From Myxococcales bacterium (GTDB lineage: Bacteria; Myxococcota; Myxococcia; Myxococcales; Myxococcaceae): a stretch of DNA of 54,164 nt. The stretch covers positions 1 through 54,164 of the forward strand of contig JAUXRI010000057.1 in the NCBI GenBank assembly GCA_030681895.1, in the 5' to 3' direction. Below the pieces are notes generated by a model, which did not search any database, was not told the DNA's origin, and saw only the letters and a list, made by a program, of their open reading frames with translations. The translations under genes were made by a program, and so were the position numbers. Positions 45,328-53,926 of the stretch are shown here, one piece after another (the first letter of the stretch is position 1; every line of letters starts with the position of its first letter).

Positions 45328-47535
45328 GTGGTGCGACTCCACGTGCTGGTGGCAGTGCTCGCGGCGGTGAGCTGCGGGGTCGTCGTCGAGCCGGTTGAAA
45401 CGCCTGGCCGCCGGAGTGACGCGCTCGTCGGTGCCACCATCGACGACGGCGGCTTCCCTCAGGTGGTGATGCTGCGAACGATCTTCACCAACGACGCCGG
45501 CGTGACGCAGGGCTTCGCGTGTTCGGGCACCGTCATCACCCCACGCGTCGTCCTCGCAGCAGCACACTGCTTCAACGAGAACGGTGGGCCATCCGGCTAC
45601 TCGCTCACGGGCGTCTCGGTGCACAACTTCACCGTCGCGCCTCCGACGAACAGCCCGCTGTGGGTCCCGGCGACGATGTGGCGCCGTCACCCCGGCTGGA
45701 GCTCCGGCGCTGCGATGAACCTCGACATCGGCCTCGTGCAGATGGCGGCGCCGATCGCCGGCGTCACCCCGACACCGTACCTGAATCGCTCGTTGCTCCC
45801 GGCGGACGTCACGAAGCCGATGGCCGTCGTCGGCTACGGCATCACCTCGAGCGGAGGCACCGGCGCGGGCACGCGTCGCTTCGTCACCCTGCCCCTTCGA
45901 GGGTTGACCGCGCAGCACCTGCAGCTCGGCAACATGTCGACGGCGGGCATCTGCAACGGGGACTCGGGAGGACCGTCCTTCTTGATGGAATCGGACGGCG
46001 TGCGCCGTGTCGCAGGCGTTCACTCGTGGACCCAGCCCGGCGGCAACTGCATGGACGGCCTCGACACCCGCGTCGATCTCTACGGCCCGTTCATTCGCCA
46101 GTTCCTGATGGATACCGGCGGACCGTCGTGTGTCGAAGATGGGCTTTGCGCGAGCGGCTGTCCGAGCGCTGACCCTGACTGCGTCTGCATCGCCGACGGG
46201 ATGTGCAATGGCCAATGCGCGAACCTGCTGAGCGATCCCGACTGTCCACGCGACTGCGTCGCCGATGGCGTGTGCTCGATGCAGAGCTGCCCGCGCCTCG
46301 ACCCCGACTGCCGGGCTGAGCTGGCGGCGTGCACGATGAACAGCCAGTGCGAGTACCGGGTGTGCGCGACCGACCCTCAGCGCAACGAGCGCTACTGCAC
46401 GAGGCCGTGCAGTGCGACCTGCCAGAGCGGCACGTCGTGCGTGGCGAACGAGTGCCTGCGGCCGCAACTGCCAACCGCGAGCGAGGGCCAGCCCTGCACG
46501 ATCGCAGGCACGTTCTGCCTCGCCTCGACGACGTGCTCGGGGCTCCCGACCGGCGCCCTCACCTGTCGGCGCACCTGCACCACCGACGCAAACTGCGCGA
46601 GCACCGACGAGTGTCTCGCTGGCCAGAACGCGGTGCGCGTCTGTGAGCGCAAACCACCCGAGGCGACCGCCGGAGAGCCCTGCATGATCGGCGTCACCCG
46701 ATGCCTGGGGAATACGACCTGCAGCGGCGTGACGGGAGCACCGACGGCCTGCCGCGCGACCTGCACGACCGACGCGCAGTGCGCGAGCAACGATGAGTGC
46801 GTCGATGGCGTGAACGCGGTTCGAATCTGCGTGCGCCGGCCGCCTCCCATCATGCAGGGAGAAGCGTGCACCCCTGGCGCGGTCTCGCCTCGCTGCATCG
46901 CTGGCACCACCTGCAGCGGACTTCCAGGTGGGCCGACGACGTGCCGGGCGACTTGCATGACTGACGCGCAGTGCTCGACAGCTGACGAGTGCGTCGACGG
47001 CTCGAACGCGGTGCGCATCTGCGTGCCACGCGCTCCGCCAGTGATGGTGGGCGAGGTCTGCACGCCGGGCGTCTCACGGTGCATCACGCCTGCTGCGTGC
47101 ACTGGAATTCCGGGCGGACCAACCACGTGCAGAGCGACGTGCACGACCAACGCGCAGTGCGACGCGATCGACGAGTGCGTCGCGGGCCAGGGAGGCCTGC
47201 GAGTCTGCGTGCTGCGTCCGCCCGAGGCGATGAAGGGTGGTGCGTGCACCGTCGGCGTCACCCGCTGCCTCGGCGGCACCACGTGCACCGGCGTGCCCGG
47301 CGACGCGACGACGTGCATCGAGAGCTGCGAGTTGGAGTCCGATTGTGCGGCGACCGAGTACTGCGGCAGAGGTCAGAACGACGCAGGTGTGTGCCGGCTT
47401 CAGCCGATCTTCGTCGAGCCGATTCAGATCGCTGAGTCCGTGGCGCCGAAGACGGGGTGCGCGTCGGTGCCCGGTAGCTGGGCCGCCCTTGTCGCGCTGC
47501 TGCTCGCGATGCGACGCCACTCACGTCGCGCCTGA
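45328..47535 (+). CDS. Trypsin-like serine protease with Cys-rich modules and MYXO-CTERM-like tail
   Basis: The start is GTG 45328 (or 45331), preceded by GGACGAG; the frame upstream is antisense to the neighbouring gene. The protein is 735 aa. It has a signal with possible lipobox AVSC (Cys16), then an S1 protease domain with the triad His80 (AAHC), Asp133 (NLDIGL) and Ser213 (GDSGGPS). Short Cys modules follow, then five copies of a module with TRCLGGTTCTG...CRATCTTDAQC. The end is GC followed by a hydrophobic stretch and RRHSRRA, matching MYXO-CTERM sorting signals. A lipobox plus MYXO-CTERM is unusual, so the N-terminal Cys may not be lipidated. Confidence 0.88.
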   Translation: MVRLHVLVAVLAAVSCGVVVEPVETPGRRSDALVGATIDDGGFPQVVMLRTIFTNDAGVTQGFACSGTVITPRVVLAAAHCFNENGGPSGYSLTGVSVHNFTVAPPTNSPLWVPATMWRRHPGWSSGAAMNLDIGLVQMAAPIAGVTPTPYLNRSLLPADVTKPMAVVGYGITSSGGTGAGTRRFVTLPLRGLTAQHLQLGNMSTAGICNGDSGGPSFLMESDGVRRVAGVHSWTQPGGNCMDGLDTRVDLYGPFIRQFLMDTGGPSCVEDGLCASGCPSADPDCVCIADGMCNGQCANLLSDPDCPRDCVADGVCSMQSCPRLDPDCRAELAACTMNSQCEYRVCATDPQRNERYCTRPCSATCQSGTSCVANECLRPQLPTASEGQPCTIAGTFCLASTTCSGLPTGALTCRRTCTTDANCASTDECLAGQNAVRVCERKPPEATAGEPCMIGVTRCLGNTTCSGVTGAPTACRATCTTDAQCASNDECVDGVNAVRICVRRPPPIMQGEACTPGAVSPRCIAGTTCSGLPGGPTTCRATCMTDAQCSTADECVDGSNAVRICVPRAPPVMVGEVCTPGVSRCITPAACTGIPGGPTTCRATCTTNAQCDAIDECVAGQGGLRVCVLRPPEAMKGGACTVGVTRCLGGTTCTGVPGDATTCIESCELESDCAATEYCGRGQNDAGVCRLQPIFVEPIQIAESVAPKTGCASVPGSWAALVALLLAMRRHSRRA

Positions 47536-47606
47536 TCGGACCACCTGCGCGCTCCACTCCGGGGCATCGCACATCGACGCCATCGAGAATTCACGCGCTT
47601 CGGCGC

Positions 47607-47622
47607 TGGCATCGAAACTGCT
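47607..47622 (+). promoter_or_regulatory. Candidate sigma-54 promoter
   Basis: TGGCATCGAAACTGCT has GG and GC at the exact -24/-12 spacing and matches most of TGGCAC-N5-TTGCW. It lies 54 bp before the MBL gene, and a sigma-54 activator gene follows that gene. Such matches also arise by chance in GC-rich DNA. Confidence 0.45.
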
Positions 47623-47675
47623 CTGACACCCTGCACCTGCGGCATTCCCGTCGCGCGGTACCAGGGAGTTCACCG

Positions 47676-48503
47676 ATGGAAGTCCGATTCTGGGGTGTTC
47701 GTGGCAGCGTGGCGTCTTCTGGTTCAAACGTCGCGCGCATCGGTGGCAACACGTCGTGCCTCGAGGTCGTCAGCAACGGGCATCGGCTGATCCTCGACGC
47801 AGGCACGGGGATTCGAGGGCTGGGAGAGACGCTCCTCGCGCAGCAGCCGGTGAAGGCGACGATGCTCTTCTCGCACCTGCATTGGGATCATGTTCAGGGC
47901 TTCCCGTTCTTCACGCCGGCGTACCTGCCGAACTCCGAGCTGGTGATGTACGGGCCGGGCGCCGACGGTGAGCAGCAGCTGCGCTCGGTGCTCTCGAAGC
48001 AGATGGAGCCGCCGAACTTCCCCGTCCCGCTCTCGGCGATGCGCGCGAAGATGGAGTTCCGCTCGGCCAAACATGGACAGGTGATCGAGACCGGCCCGTT
48101 TCAGGTGACGCCGTTCGAGCTGCCCCACCCGCAGGGCTGCATCGGGTACCACATCGAGGCCGAGGGCAAACGGTTCGCCTACTGCACCGACGTCGAGCTG
48201 ACCCTCGAAGGCCTCAAGCGCGAGCTCGGCGACGTGCTCGAGGGTGTCGATGCGCTGGTGCTCGACGCGCAGTACACGCCTGACGAGTACGACGGGAAGG
48301 TGGGGCCGCCGAAGAAGGGCTGGGGCCACTCGACGATGATCGAGGCCGCGCGCATCGCGAAGGCGACCGACGCGCACCGGTTGTTCCTCTTCCACCACGA
48401 TCCCGCGCACACCGACGATCAAGTCGAGGCGATGGCCGAAGAAGCGCGGCACATCTTCGAGCTCGCCGAGCCGGCGCGTGAAGGCAAGCGCATCACCCTC
48501 TGA
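47676..48503 (+). CDS. MBL-fold metallo-hydrolase
   Basis: A 275-aa protein. The metal motif SHLHWDH (His67, His69, Asp71, His72) is intact, with further ligands expected in ELPHPQG, YCTDVE and FLFHHDPAHTD. The N-terminus VRFWGVRGSVASSG...GGNTSCLEV is typical of the PhnP/cyclic-phosphodiesterase-like branch. It probably hydrolyses a phosphodiester or cyclic nucleotide in the cytosol. It is 20 bp upstream of the sigma-54 activator gene and probably shares its transcript. Confidence 0.88.
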   Translation: MEVRFWGVRGSVASSGSNVARIGGNTSCLEVVSNGHRLILDAGTGIRGLGETLLAQQPVKATMLFSHLHWDHVQGFPFFTPAYLPNSELVMYGPGADGEQQLRSVLSKQMEPPNFPVPLSAMRAKMEFRSAKHGQVIETGPFQVTPFELPHPQGCIGYHIEAEGKRFAYCTDVELTLEGLKRELGDVLEGVDALVLDAQYTPDEYDGKVGPPKKGWGHSTMIEAARIAKATDAHRLFLFHHDPAHTDDQVEAMAEEARHIFELAEPAREGKRITL

Positions 48504-48523
48504 CGTCGACCTGGAGCCACTGC

Positions 48524-50092
48524 ATGAGTGCACTTGCCACTTGCTCCACTGAAGGGGCCGCGATGGACTCACTGGTCGCGTCCTTGACCATGTCGAAGAA
48601 GACCGACGATCCAGCCTCGGTGTTGCTCTCGGTCGGAGGCCTCGTCGGCCAGGAGGTCAACCTCGACGCGTTCCTCCACCAGGTCGTCGACCGCGTCGCC
48701 GCGTCGATGCAGGCCGATCGCGGCACGCTGTATCTCGTCGACTACCCGCGCTCGGAGCTCTTCAGCCGCGCGGCCCACCTCCCCGAGATCAAACAGATCC
48801 GGCTGAAGCTCGGGCAGGGCGTCGCAGGGGCCGTCGCGCAGTCCGGCGCGCCGGTGAACATTCCGTCGACGAAGGACGAGGCGCGGTTCAACCCCGACAT
48901 CGACAAGATGACGGGCTACCGCACGACGTCGCTCCTCGCCGTGCCCCTGCGCGACACGGTTGGAGACGTCTTCGGCGTGCTCCAGGTGCTCAACCGGCTC
49001 GGTGGCGGCCGGTTCGACGCTGACGACGAGAAGAAGCTCGCTGAGATCGCCGCGCAGGTGAGCCAGGCGCTGCAGGCCACCTCGCTCTACACCGAGCTCA
49101 AGCGCGCGCGCGCCCGGCCCGAACAGCCCGTCGGCTACTTCTTCAACAAGGTGATCGGCGAGTCCGCGCCGATGAAGGCCATCTACAAGGTCGTGCAGAA
49201 GGCCGCGCAGACCGATGCGACGGTGCTGCTCCGCGGCGAGTCGGGCACGGGCAAGGAGCTCTTCGCGCGCGCCGTGCACGTGAACTCCCGCCGGCGCGAC
49301 AAGCCCTTCGTGAAGGTCGACTGCGCTGCCCTGCCCGGCTCGCTGATCGAGAACGAGCTCTTCGGTCACGAGCGGGGCGCGTTCACCGGGGCCGAGCAGC
49401 GCCAGATGGGCAAGTTCGAGGTCGCTGAGGGCGGCACCGTCTTCATCGACGAGCTCGGTGAGCTGCCTCTGCCCGTGCAGGGCAAGCTGTTGCGCGTCCT
49501 GCAGGACCGGGAGTTCGAGCGCGTCGGCGGTACGCAGACCGTCCGCGTCGACGTGCGCATCGTCGCGGCGACCCATCGCGACCTCGCCCAGATGGTGCGC
49601 GAGGGGAAGTTCCGCGAAGACCTCTACTACCGCATCAAGGTCGTCGAGCTGATGCTCCCGCCACTGCGCGACCGCGGCCCTGAAGATCTCGAGCGCATCG
49701 CCCGGCACTTCATCGCGACGTCGACCCGCAAGCACCACGTCGCCCAGGAGCCCCGGCTCTCGACGCCTGCGCTCGAACGCCTCAAGGGCTACCACTGGCC
49801 CGGCAACGTGCGCGAGCTCGAGAACTGCATCGAGAGCGCGGTGGTGCTGTGCGACGGTGACATTCTGCCGGAGCACCTGCCGCTGCCCGAGACGAGCCGC
49901 CTGCCCGCGCCCCCGGTGACGCTCGCCGCCACCGACCGCGAGACGGTGGTGACGCTGGCCGAGGTCGAGCGCCGGCACATTCTCTCGGTGCTGGAGCGGG
50001 CCGACGGCAACCGCACGCTGGCCGCGAAGTGGCTGGGCATCGGCCGCAACACCCTGGGCCGAAAGCTCAAGGAGTACGGGCTGGCCGAATAG
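48524..50092 (+). CDS. Sigma-54-dependent activator with N-terminal GAF domain
   Basis: A 522-aa enhancer-binding protein. A GAF domain covers about 45-185. The AAA+ domain covers about 208-440 with Walker A GESGTGKE, the sigma-54 contact loop GAFTGA (near 286-291), Walker [13 protein letters not shown] and the R-finger region. A Fis-type helix-turn-helix lies at about 478-522. No receiver domain is present, so the signal is probably a small molecule or redox state sensed by GAF. GGAG lies 9 bp before ATG 48524; ATG 48563 is an alternative start. It may activate the sigma-54-like promoter before the MBL gene. Confidence 0.95.
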   Translation: MSALATCSTEGAAMDSLVASLTMSKKTDDPASVLLSVGGLVGQEVNLDAFLHQVVDRVAASMQADRGTLYLVDYPRSELFSRAAHLPEIKQIRLKLGQGVAGAVAQSGAPVNIPSTKDEARFNPDIDKMTGYRTTSLLAVPLRDTVGDVFGVLQVLNRLGGGRFDADDEKKLAEIAAQVSQALQATSLYTELKRARARPEQPVGYFFNKVIGESAPMKAIYKVVQKAAQTDATVLLRGESGTGKELFARAVHVNSRRRDKPFVKVDCAALPGSLIENELFGHERGAFTGAEQRQMGKFEVAEGGTVFIDELGELPLPVQGKLLRVLQDREFERVGGTQTVRVDVRIVAATHRDLAQMVREGKFREDLYYRIKVVELMLPPLRDRGPEDLERIARHFIATSTRKHHVAQEPRLSTPALERLKGYHWPGNVRELENCIESAVVLCDGDILPEHLPLPETSRLPAPPVTLAATDRETVVTLAEVERRHILSVLERADGNRTLAAKWLGIGRNTLGRKLKEYGLAE

Positions 50093-50129
50093 CTGGAATC
50101 TCTCTCGGCGCCTCTGGCATCACAGCCCC

Positions 50130-50696
50130 ATGGATTCCCTCGTCGTCCCGCCGCGCCCACGTGCACCGCTTCTCCTGAGGCCGATGTTGTGGCTGGCGAA
50201 GCGCCTCACGGGGAAGGATCCGCTCCCCGGCCGTCTGCTGGCGTGGTTCCCCAAAGGCGCGGTGGGCGTCGGCGTCTTCGAGGCGCTGGCGGCCGGCGCG
50301 CCCACCGATCTCGACGCCCGGAGCCTCGCCACCGCGCGCATCGTCTCGAGCGCCGTCGCCGGCTGCCCCTTCTGCCTCGACATGAACGCAGCCACCTGGA
50401 AACGCGCGGGGCTCTCTCCAGCTGAGCTCACGATGCTCGTCCACCTGCGCCGCGCCGACTGGCCGACGCTGGGAGCCCGGGAACACCTGGCCGCCCGCTA
50501 CGCCGAAGCGCTGAGCCTCACGCCGGTCGTGCTGAGCCCCGAGCTGGCCCACGCCCTCACTGCCGTCTTCTCGCCCAGAGAGCTCGTCGTGCTCGCCACC
50601 ACCATCGCCCAGGTGAACTTCTGGAGCCGGTTCAACCAGGGGCTGGGCGTGCCCTCGGCAGGCTTCTTCGACGAGTCGGTGTGCGCACTCCCGTGA
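50130..50696 (+). CDS. Carboxymuconolactone decarboxylase family protein (AhpD-like)
   Basis: A 188-aa protein with the CMD/AhpD core at residues 65-110, where CPFCLDMN (Cys79 and Cys82) is the redox-active CxxC pair of AhpD-like alkylhydroperoxidase adaptors. The surrounding helices (LATARIVSSAVAGC and a NFWSRFNQGLG C-terminus) fit the family. The length matches. It may reduce peroxides or partner with the thioredoxin-like protein encoded 0.4 kb downstream on the other strand. There is no signal peptide. Confidence 0.85.
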   Translation: MDSLVVPPRPRAPLLLRPMLWLAKRLTGKDPLPGRLLAWFPKGAVGVGVFEALAAGAPTDLDARSLATARIVSSAVAGCPFCLDMNAATWKRAGLSPAELTMLVHLRRADWPTLGAREHLAARYAEALSLTPVVLSPELAHALTAVFSPRELVVLATTIAQVNFWSRFNQGLGVPSAGFFDESVCALP

Positions 50697-50719
50697 GCCG
50701 CGCTGACCGCTGGAGTTCG

Positions 50720-51115
50720 ATGGACCTGCGTGGTGCACTTCCCGGCATGCGAGCTCTCGTCCTGCCGGTCGCCCTCTTCGCCAGCGCTGCTTTTGCGCAG
50801 ATCACCATCGTCAACGACGCCCCGTCGGCCGCCGAGATCGGCCGCTATCAGGTGCTCAAGGCGAACGAGCTGACCCTCAAGCTCGACACCCAGACGGGCG
50901 TGACCTGGAGCCTGTGTCAGCACCCGAAGAAGACCGGCAAGTCCACCTGGTGCAAGTTCAACGCGAACCCGCTGCCGGCTGGCCCGTCGGGCCGCTACCG
51001 CGTCGCCGAGGCCTTTGCGATCACCCTGCTCGATACCGTGAGCGGCCGTACCTGGCAGCGCTGTGACGACCCGACGCCCGAGAAGAAGTTGTCGTGGTGT
51101 CAGGTGGAAGACTGA
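50720..51115 (+). CDS. Small secreted protein with two Trp/Cys repeats
   Basis: The start is taken as ATG 50720, with GGAG 5 bp upstream; ATG 50747 is an alternative. The protein is 131 aa with a signal peptide ending around ASAAFA-Q. Two related halves are visible: VTWSLCQHP...STWCKF and RTWQRCDDP...LSWCQVE, each preceded by a YxVxxA(N/F)xxTLxLxD block. Each half has two Cys, perhaps forming a disulphide. I do not recognise a family. The gene begins 23 bp after the CMD gene and its last 16 bp overlap the convergent thioredoxin-like gene. Confidence 0.75.
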   Translation: MDLRGALPGMRALVLPVALFASAAFAQITIVNDAPSAAEIGRYQVLKANELTLKLDTQTGVTWSLCQHPKKTGKSTWCKFNANPLPAGPSGRYRVAEAFAITLLDTVSGRTWQRCDDPTPEKKLSWCQVED

Positions 51116-51492
51116 AGCAGGCCGCGGAGCTGCTCCGCTGATCGCGCGCCCACCTGCAGGTCCTTCAGCACGCCGCCCTCGACGACCGCGAGCGACGGGG
51201 TGCCCATCACGTGGAACGCCTGGGCGAGCGGCAGTGCCTCGAGCACGTTGATGCGCACGATGTCGTCCGAGCCCACCGCGTCGATGGCCTTCGACATGGG
51301 CCGGCAGACGGCGCAGGTCGGGCTCCAGAAGTAGACGAGCAGCCGGCTGGCGCGCTTCTGTTCGTCGCTCAAGAAGGGCTCGAGCTCGGGCACGCGCGTC
51401 CCGATGGCTCGCCGCGCGGCAACGAGGGGAATCAGCTGGAGCAGCACCAGCCCCACGACCGCGATGATGGCGACCCACATTCCCACGCTCAT
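51100..51492 (-). CDS. Membrane-anchored thioredoxin-like protein
   Basis: A 130-aa protein starting at ATG 51492. One TM helix (about 6-26) is followed by a thioredoxin fold with CAVC (Cys60 and Cys63) in FWSPTCAVCRPM and the cis-Pro loop MGTPSLAVV. The predicted location is the inner membrane with the fold in the periplasm or cytoplasm; the positive residues after the TM (AARRA) favour the cytoplasmic side. It could reduce the AhpD-like protein or envelope disulphides. The open frame upstream to 51864 is antisense-like noise over the FHA gene. Confidence 0.85.
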   Translation of the reverse strand: MSVGMWVAIIAVVGLVLLQLIPLVAARRAIGTRVPELEPFLSDEQKRASRLLVYFWSPTCAVCRPMSKAIDAVGSDDIVRINVLEALPLAQAFHVMGTPSLAVVEGGVLKDLQVGARSAEQLRGLLQSST

Positions 51493-51524
51493 GCCGCGAA
51501 GATGCGGGCGCGCAGGAAGAGGGT

Positions 51525-52448
51525 TCAGACGAGGCGAATGTAGTCGCGCTGCATCAGGTTCAAGACGGCCGAGCAGACGGTGAGATCGTCCACCGGCGAG
51601 TGATCGAGGGCGCCCTGCATGGTGCCCCAGTTGATGATCAGCTGGAGCACGTCGAGCTCGTCGGGCGTGAGATCTCGAAGCGCAGGCGACATCGGCACGG
51701 CCAGGGTCAGCGTCGCGTCGGCAGCCGGCAGATCGCCCTGAATGCGGCGCATCTCGTCGAGCTGGCGCAGCGCATCCATCAGCAGGCCTTCGGTCGACGA
51801 GTCGAGCTCGACCATGAACTCCTGCGGATCGGGCGGGCGCAGCTCGAAGTCGCCGACCTCCCACGTCACGATCCGGTTGAAGCTCTTCTGCGGCCCCAGC
51901 TCGTGGTTGTCGTCGATGACGGCGTAATAGACCTTGCCCTGCCGCAGGTAGACCTTGCCCTCGCGGTCGCCGTTCACGACGAGCACGCCGTTCTTCTTCG
52001 ACGTGTAGAAAAGCTGGAGCAGGTCAGGCAGCGGGACCTCTTCGAGCTTGCCGGTCATCGCCGTCTTGGTCTGCTTGGCCGACTGCTGGGCCGCGACCTG
52101 CTCGAGGTTCTGCTTCACCTGCGCATCGGTCATGTCGATGCTCTGGCCCGCCTTCACGAGCTTGAGGATCGAGGTGCCGATGAGAATGCGGTCGCCTTCC
52201 TTGATGCGCGACGGCTTGAGGATCTTCTCACCGTTGACGAAGGTGCCGTTCGTCGAGCCGAGGTCTTCGATGTTCAGCTTGCCGGTGGCCCAGGTGATCT
52301 TCGCGTGTTTGCGCGAGACCATGTCCTCGACGAGCACCATGTCGAGCTCGCTCGAGCGGCCGATGACGCACGGCTTCTCGGACTTCAGCGGAAACTCGCC
52401 GCCCTGGTACTTCCCAGAGATGAACTTGAGTGCGTACTGATCACCCAC
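51525..52448 (-). CDS. FHA-DUF4388 signalling protein
   Basis: A 307-aa protein. Residues about 5-98 are a canonical FHA domain (IGRSSELDMVL, SRKHAKI, GSTNGTFVNG). A linker with helical pattern follows, then a DUF4388 (PATAN-like) domain at about 135-240: MTGKLEEVPLPDLLQLFYTSKKNGVLVV and VYLRQGKVYYAVIDD. The C-terminus is helical. This pair is a hallmark of deltaproteobacterial and myxobacterial signalling. It should read Thr-phosphorylated partners. The TPR gene upstream on the same strand ends 45 bp before its start. Confidence 0.92.
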   Translation of the reverse strand: MGDQYALKFISGKYQGGEFPLKSEKPCVIGRSSELDMVLVEDMVSRKHAKITWATGKLNIEDLGSTNGTFVNGEKILKPSRIKEGDRILIGTSILKLVKAGQSIDMTDAQVKQNLEQVAAQQSAKQTKTAMTGKLEEVPLPDLLQLFYTSKKNGVLVVNGDREGKVYLRQGKVYYAVIDDNHELGPQKSFNRIVTWEVGDFELRPPDPQEFMVELDSSTEGLLMDALRQLDEMRRIQGDLPAADATLTLAVPMSPALRDLTPDELDVLQLIINWGTMQGALDHSPVDDLTVCSAVLNLMQRDYIRLV

Positions 52449-52493
52449 GATGGGAACTCCTACGGACGAGAGGCGTTGCGACAGAACCGAGCA

Positions 52494-53222
52494 TCACCCA
52501 ACCTGCCCGTCGTTGTCTTTGCCGATGTCACGGACGAGGCCGAGGTACATCTCGGCGCTCTTGTTGCCGGGGCTCCGCGCGAGCACGTCTTCCCAGACCT
52601 TCACCGCGTCGGGCTTGCGGCCGGCCGAGTACAGGGCGATGCCGTAGTGCACGCGGCCCGGCAGGTAGTTCGGGTTGATGGCCAGCAGCTCCTCGAACTC
52701 ACGGAGCGCGCCCTCGAGATCGCCCAGATCGCGCAAGGCGTCGGCGAGCTTGAGCTTGATGTCGACGAAGGTGGGCCCGAGCGCGAGCGCGCGGCGGTAT
52801 TCGAAGATGGCCTCTTCGAGCATGCCCGCTGACGAGAAGACGTTGGCGACGTCGGCGTACATGTTGGCGATCTTCCCCTGCACGTACGGGTCGATCTTGT
52901 TGGGGCTGGAGCGCTGGCGGCTGATGGCGGCCTGGTAGACCTCCTTCGCCTCGCGGTACTTCCCCATGTCGTTGTAGATGACCGCGAGGTTCAGCGCGGC
53001 GTCGGTGTACGCAGGGTTGATGCGCAGCGCGGCCTCGAAGGCCCGCTGGGCCCGGGCGAACTGACCCTGGTCGTGATAAATCACCCCGAGCATGTTGTAG
53101 ACGTCGGCGAACGACTGATTCTGTTCGACGACCTGCGTGAGGTACTGCTCGGCGTCCGCGTACTGCTTCTTCTCGAAGTAGCCACGACCGAGCGTAAGCG
53201 TTTGTTTGAGCGCGTCGTCCAT
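52494..53222 (-). CDS. TPR-repeat protein
   Basis: A 242-aa protein made almost entirely of about six TPR units, for example QSFADVYNMLGVIYHDQGQFARAQRAFEAALRINP, written here as separate units: YNMLGVIYHDQGQF, LNLAVIYNDMGKY, KLADALRDLGDL and YGIALYSAGRK. There is no signal peptide, so it is probably cytosolic. TPRs mediate protein-protein contacts. It is encoded 35 bp after the membrane protein gene and 45 bp before the FHA-DUF4388 gene, which suggests one operon and a shared scaffold role. Confidence 0.92.
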   Translation of the reverse strand: MDDALKQTLTLGRGYFEKKQYADAEQYLTQVVEQNQSFADVYNMLGVIYHDQGQFARAQRAFEAALRINPAYTDAALNLAVIYNDMGKYREAKEVYQAAISRQRSSPNKIDPYVQGKIANMYADVANVFSSAGMLEEAIFEYRRALALGPTFVDIKLKLADALRDLGDLEGALREFEELLAINPNYLPGRVHYGIALYSAGRKPDAVKVWEDVLARSPGNKSAEMYLGLVRDIGKDNDGQVG

Positions 53223-53257
53223 CGGCAGGGCCTCTGAGGGAAGCGAGGTTGACTACC

Positions 53258-53926
53258 CTACAAAAGCCCATGCGGAAAGAGGAACTCTCCCCGGGCGTCT
53301 TCGGAAAGAGACAGCCGCCGCGTGGCCTTTTCGTCGACGGGGCGGTCTGGCAGCCGGCCGGTGAGCCGAAAGTCCTCCGACACCTCGACGCCTTCCTTCT
53401 CGGAGCGAATGTACCAGGCCTCGACCGTGAAGGAGCGGCCCTCGATTCGCCGGTAGCGCTCGGCTTCGGCGACGTCGAGGCCGTCTGCCTGTGGAATGTC
53501 GCCGGCCTGAAGCGAACGACGCCGGCGATCGAGCGCGCGCACGATCGCGTTGAGGCGCGGCGCAGGGCCATCGACGGGACGCCACTCGTCTTCCTTTCGC
53601 ACGAAGCGCACCCGCTCGAACCCCAGCGAGCTGACGCGGGTGCCGTCTCGCGCGCCGACGAAGTCGAGAGTGCCGCTGACGGTCGCGCTCTGCCCATCGG
53701 GAGCGACGATCACCGAGAGGCGTTGGTAGCTGACCTTCTCGCCCTTCAGCGTTCCGGCCGCGTCGAACGTCGAGCCAGGCGTCTCCTGCTTCTTGAGGAA
53801 GGTGATGAGCTCGTTCTCGGGGCCTGAAGCCGCGCCCAGCAGCTTCGTGCCGAAGACGGCGATCACCAGGACGAGGGCGATGGTCGCGACGATGAAGCCG
53901 AGGAGCTTCGCGCCTTCGTCTTTCAC
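53258..53926 (-). CDS. Membrane-anchored protein of unknown function
   Basis: The start is placed at GTG 53926 (VKDEGAKLLG) because it overlaps the TGA of the upstream gene as GTGA; the longer frame to 54157 is out of frame with that real gene. The protein is 222 aa with one N-terminal TM helix (about 9-28) followed by a soluble beta-rich domain with LSVIVAPDGQSATVSGTLDFVG and a second half around FTVEAWYIRS. No family is recognised. It is part of the operon with the TPR and FHA-DUF4388 genes. Confidence 0.75.
   Translation of the reverse strand: MKDEGAKLLGFIVATIALVLVIAVFGTKLLGAASGPENELITFLKKQETPGSTFDAAGTLKGEKVSYQRLSVIVAPDGQSATVSGTLDFVGARDGTRVSSLGFERVRFVRKEDEWRPVDGPAPRLNAIVRALDRRRRSLQAGDIPQADGLDVAEAERYRRIEGRSFTVEAWYIRSEKEGVEVSEDFRLTGRLPDRPVDEKATRRLSLSEDARGEFLFPHGLL

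Noticed and set aside
48569..49978. A 469-aa minus-strand frame opposite the sigma-54 activator
   Set aside because: The activator has GAFTGA and Walker motifs; the opposite frame lacks any motif.
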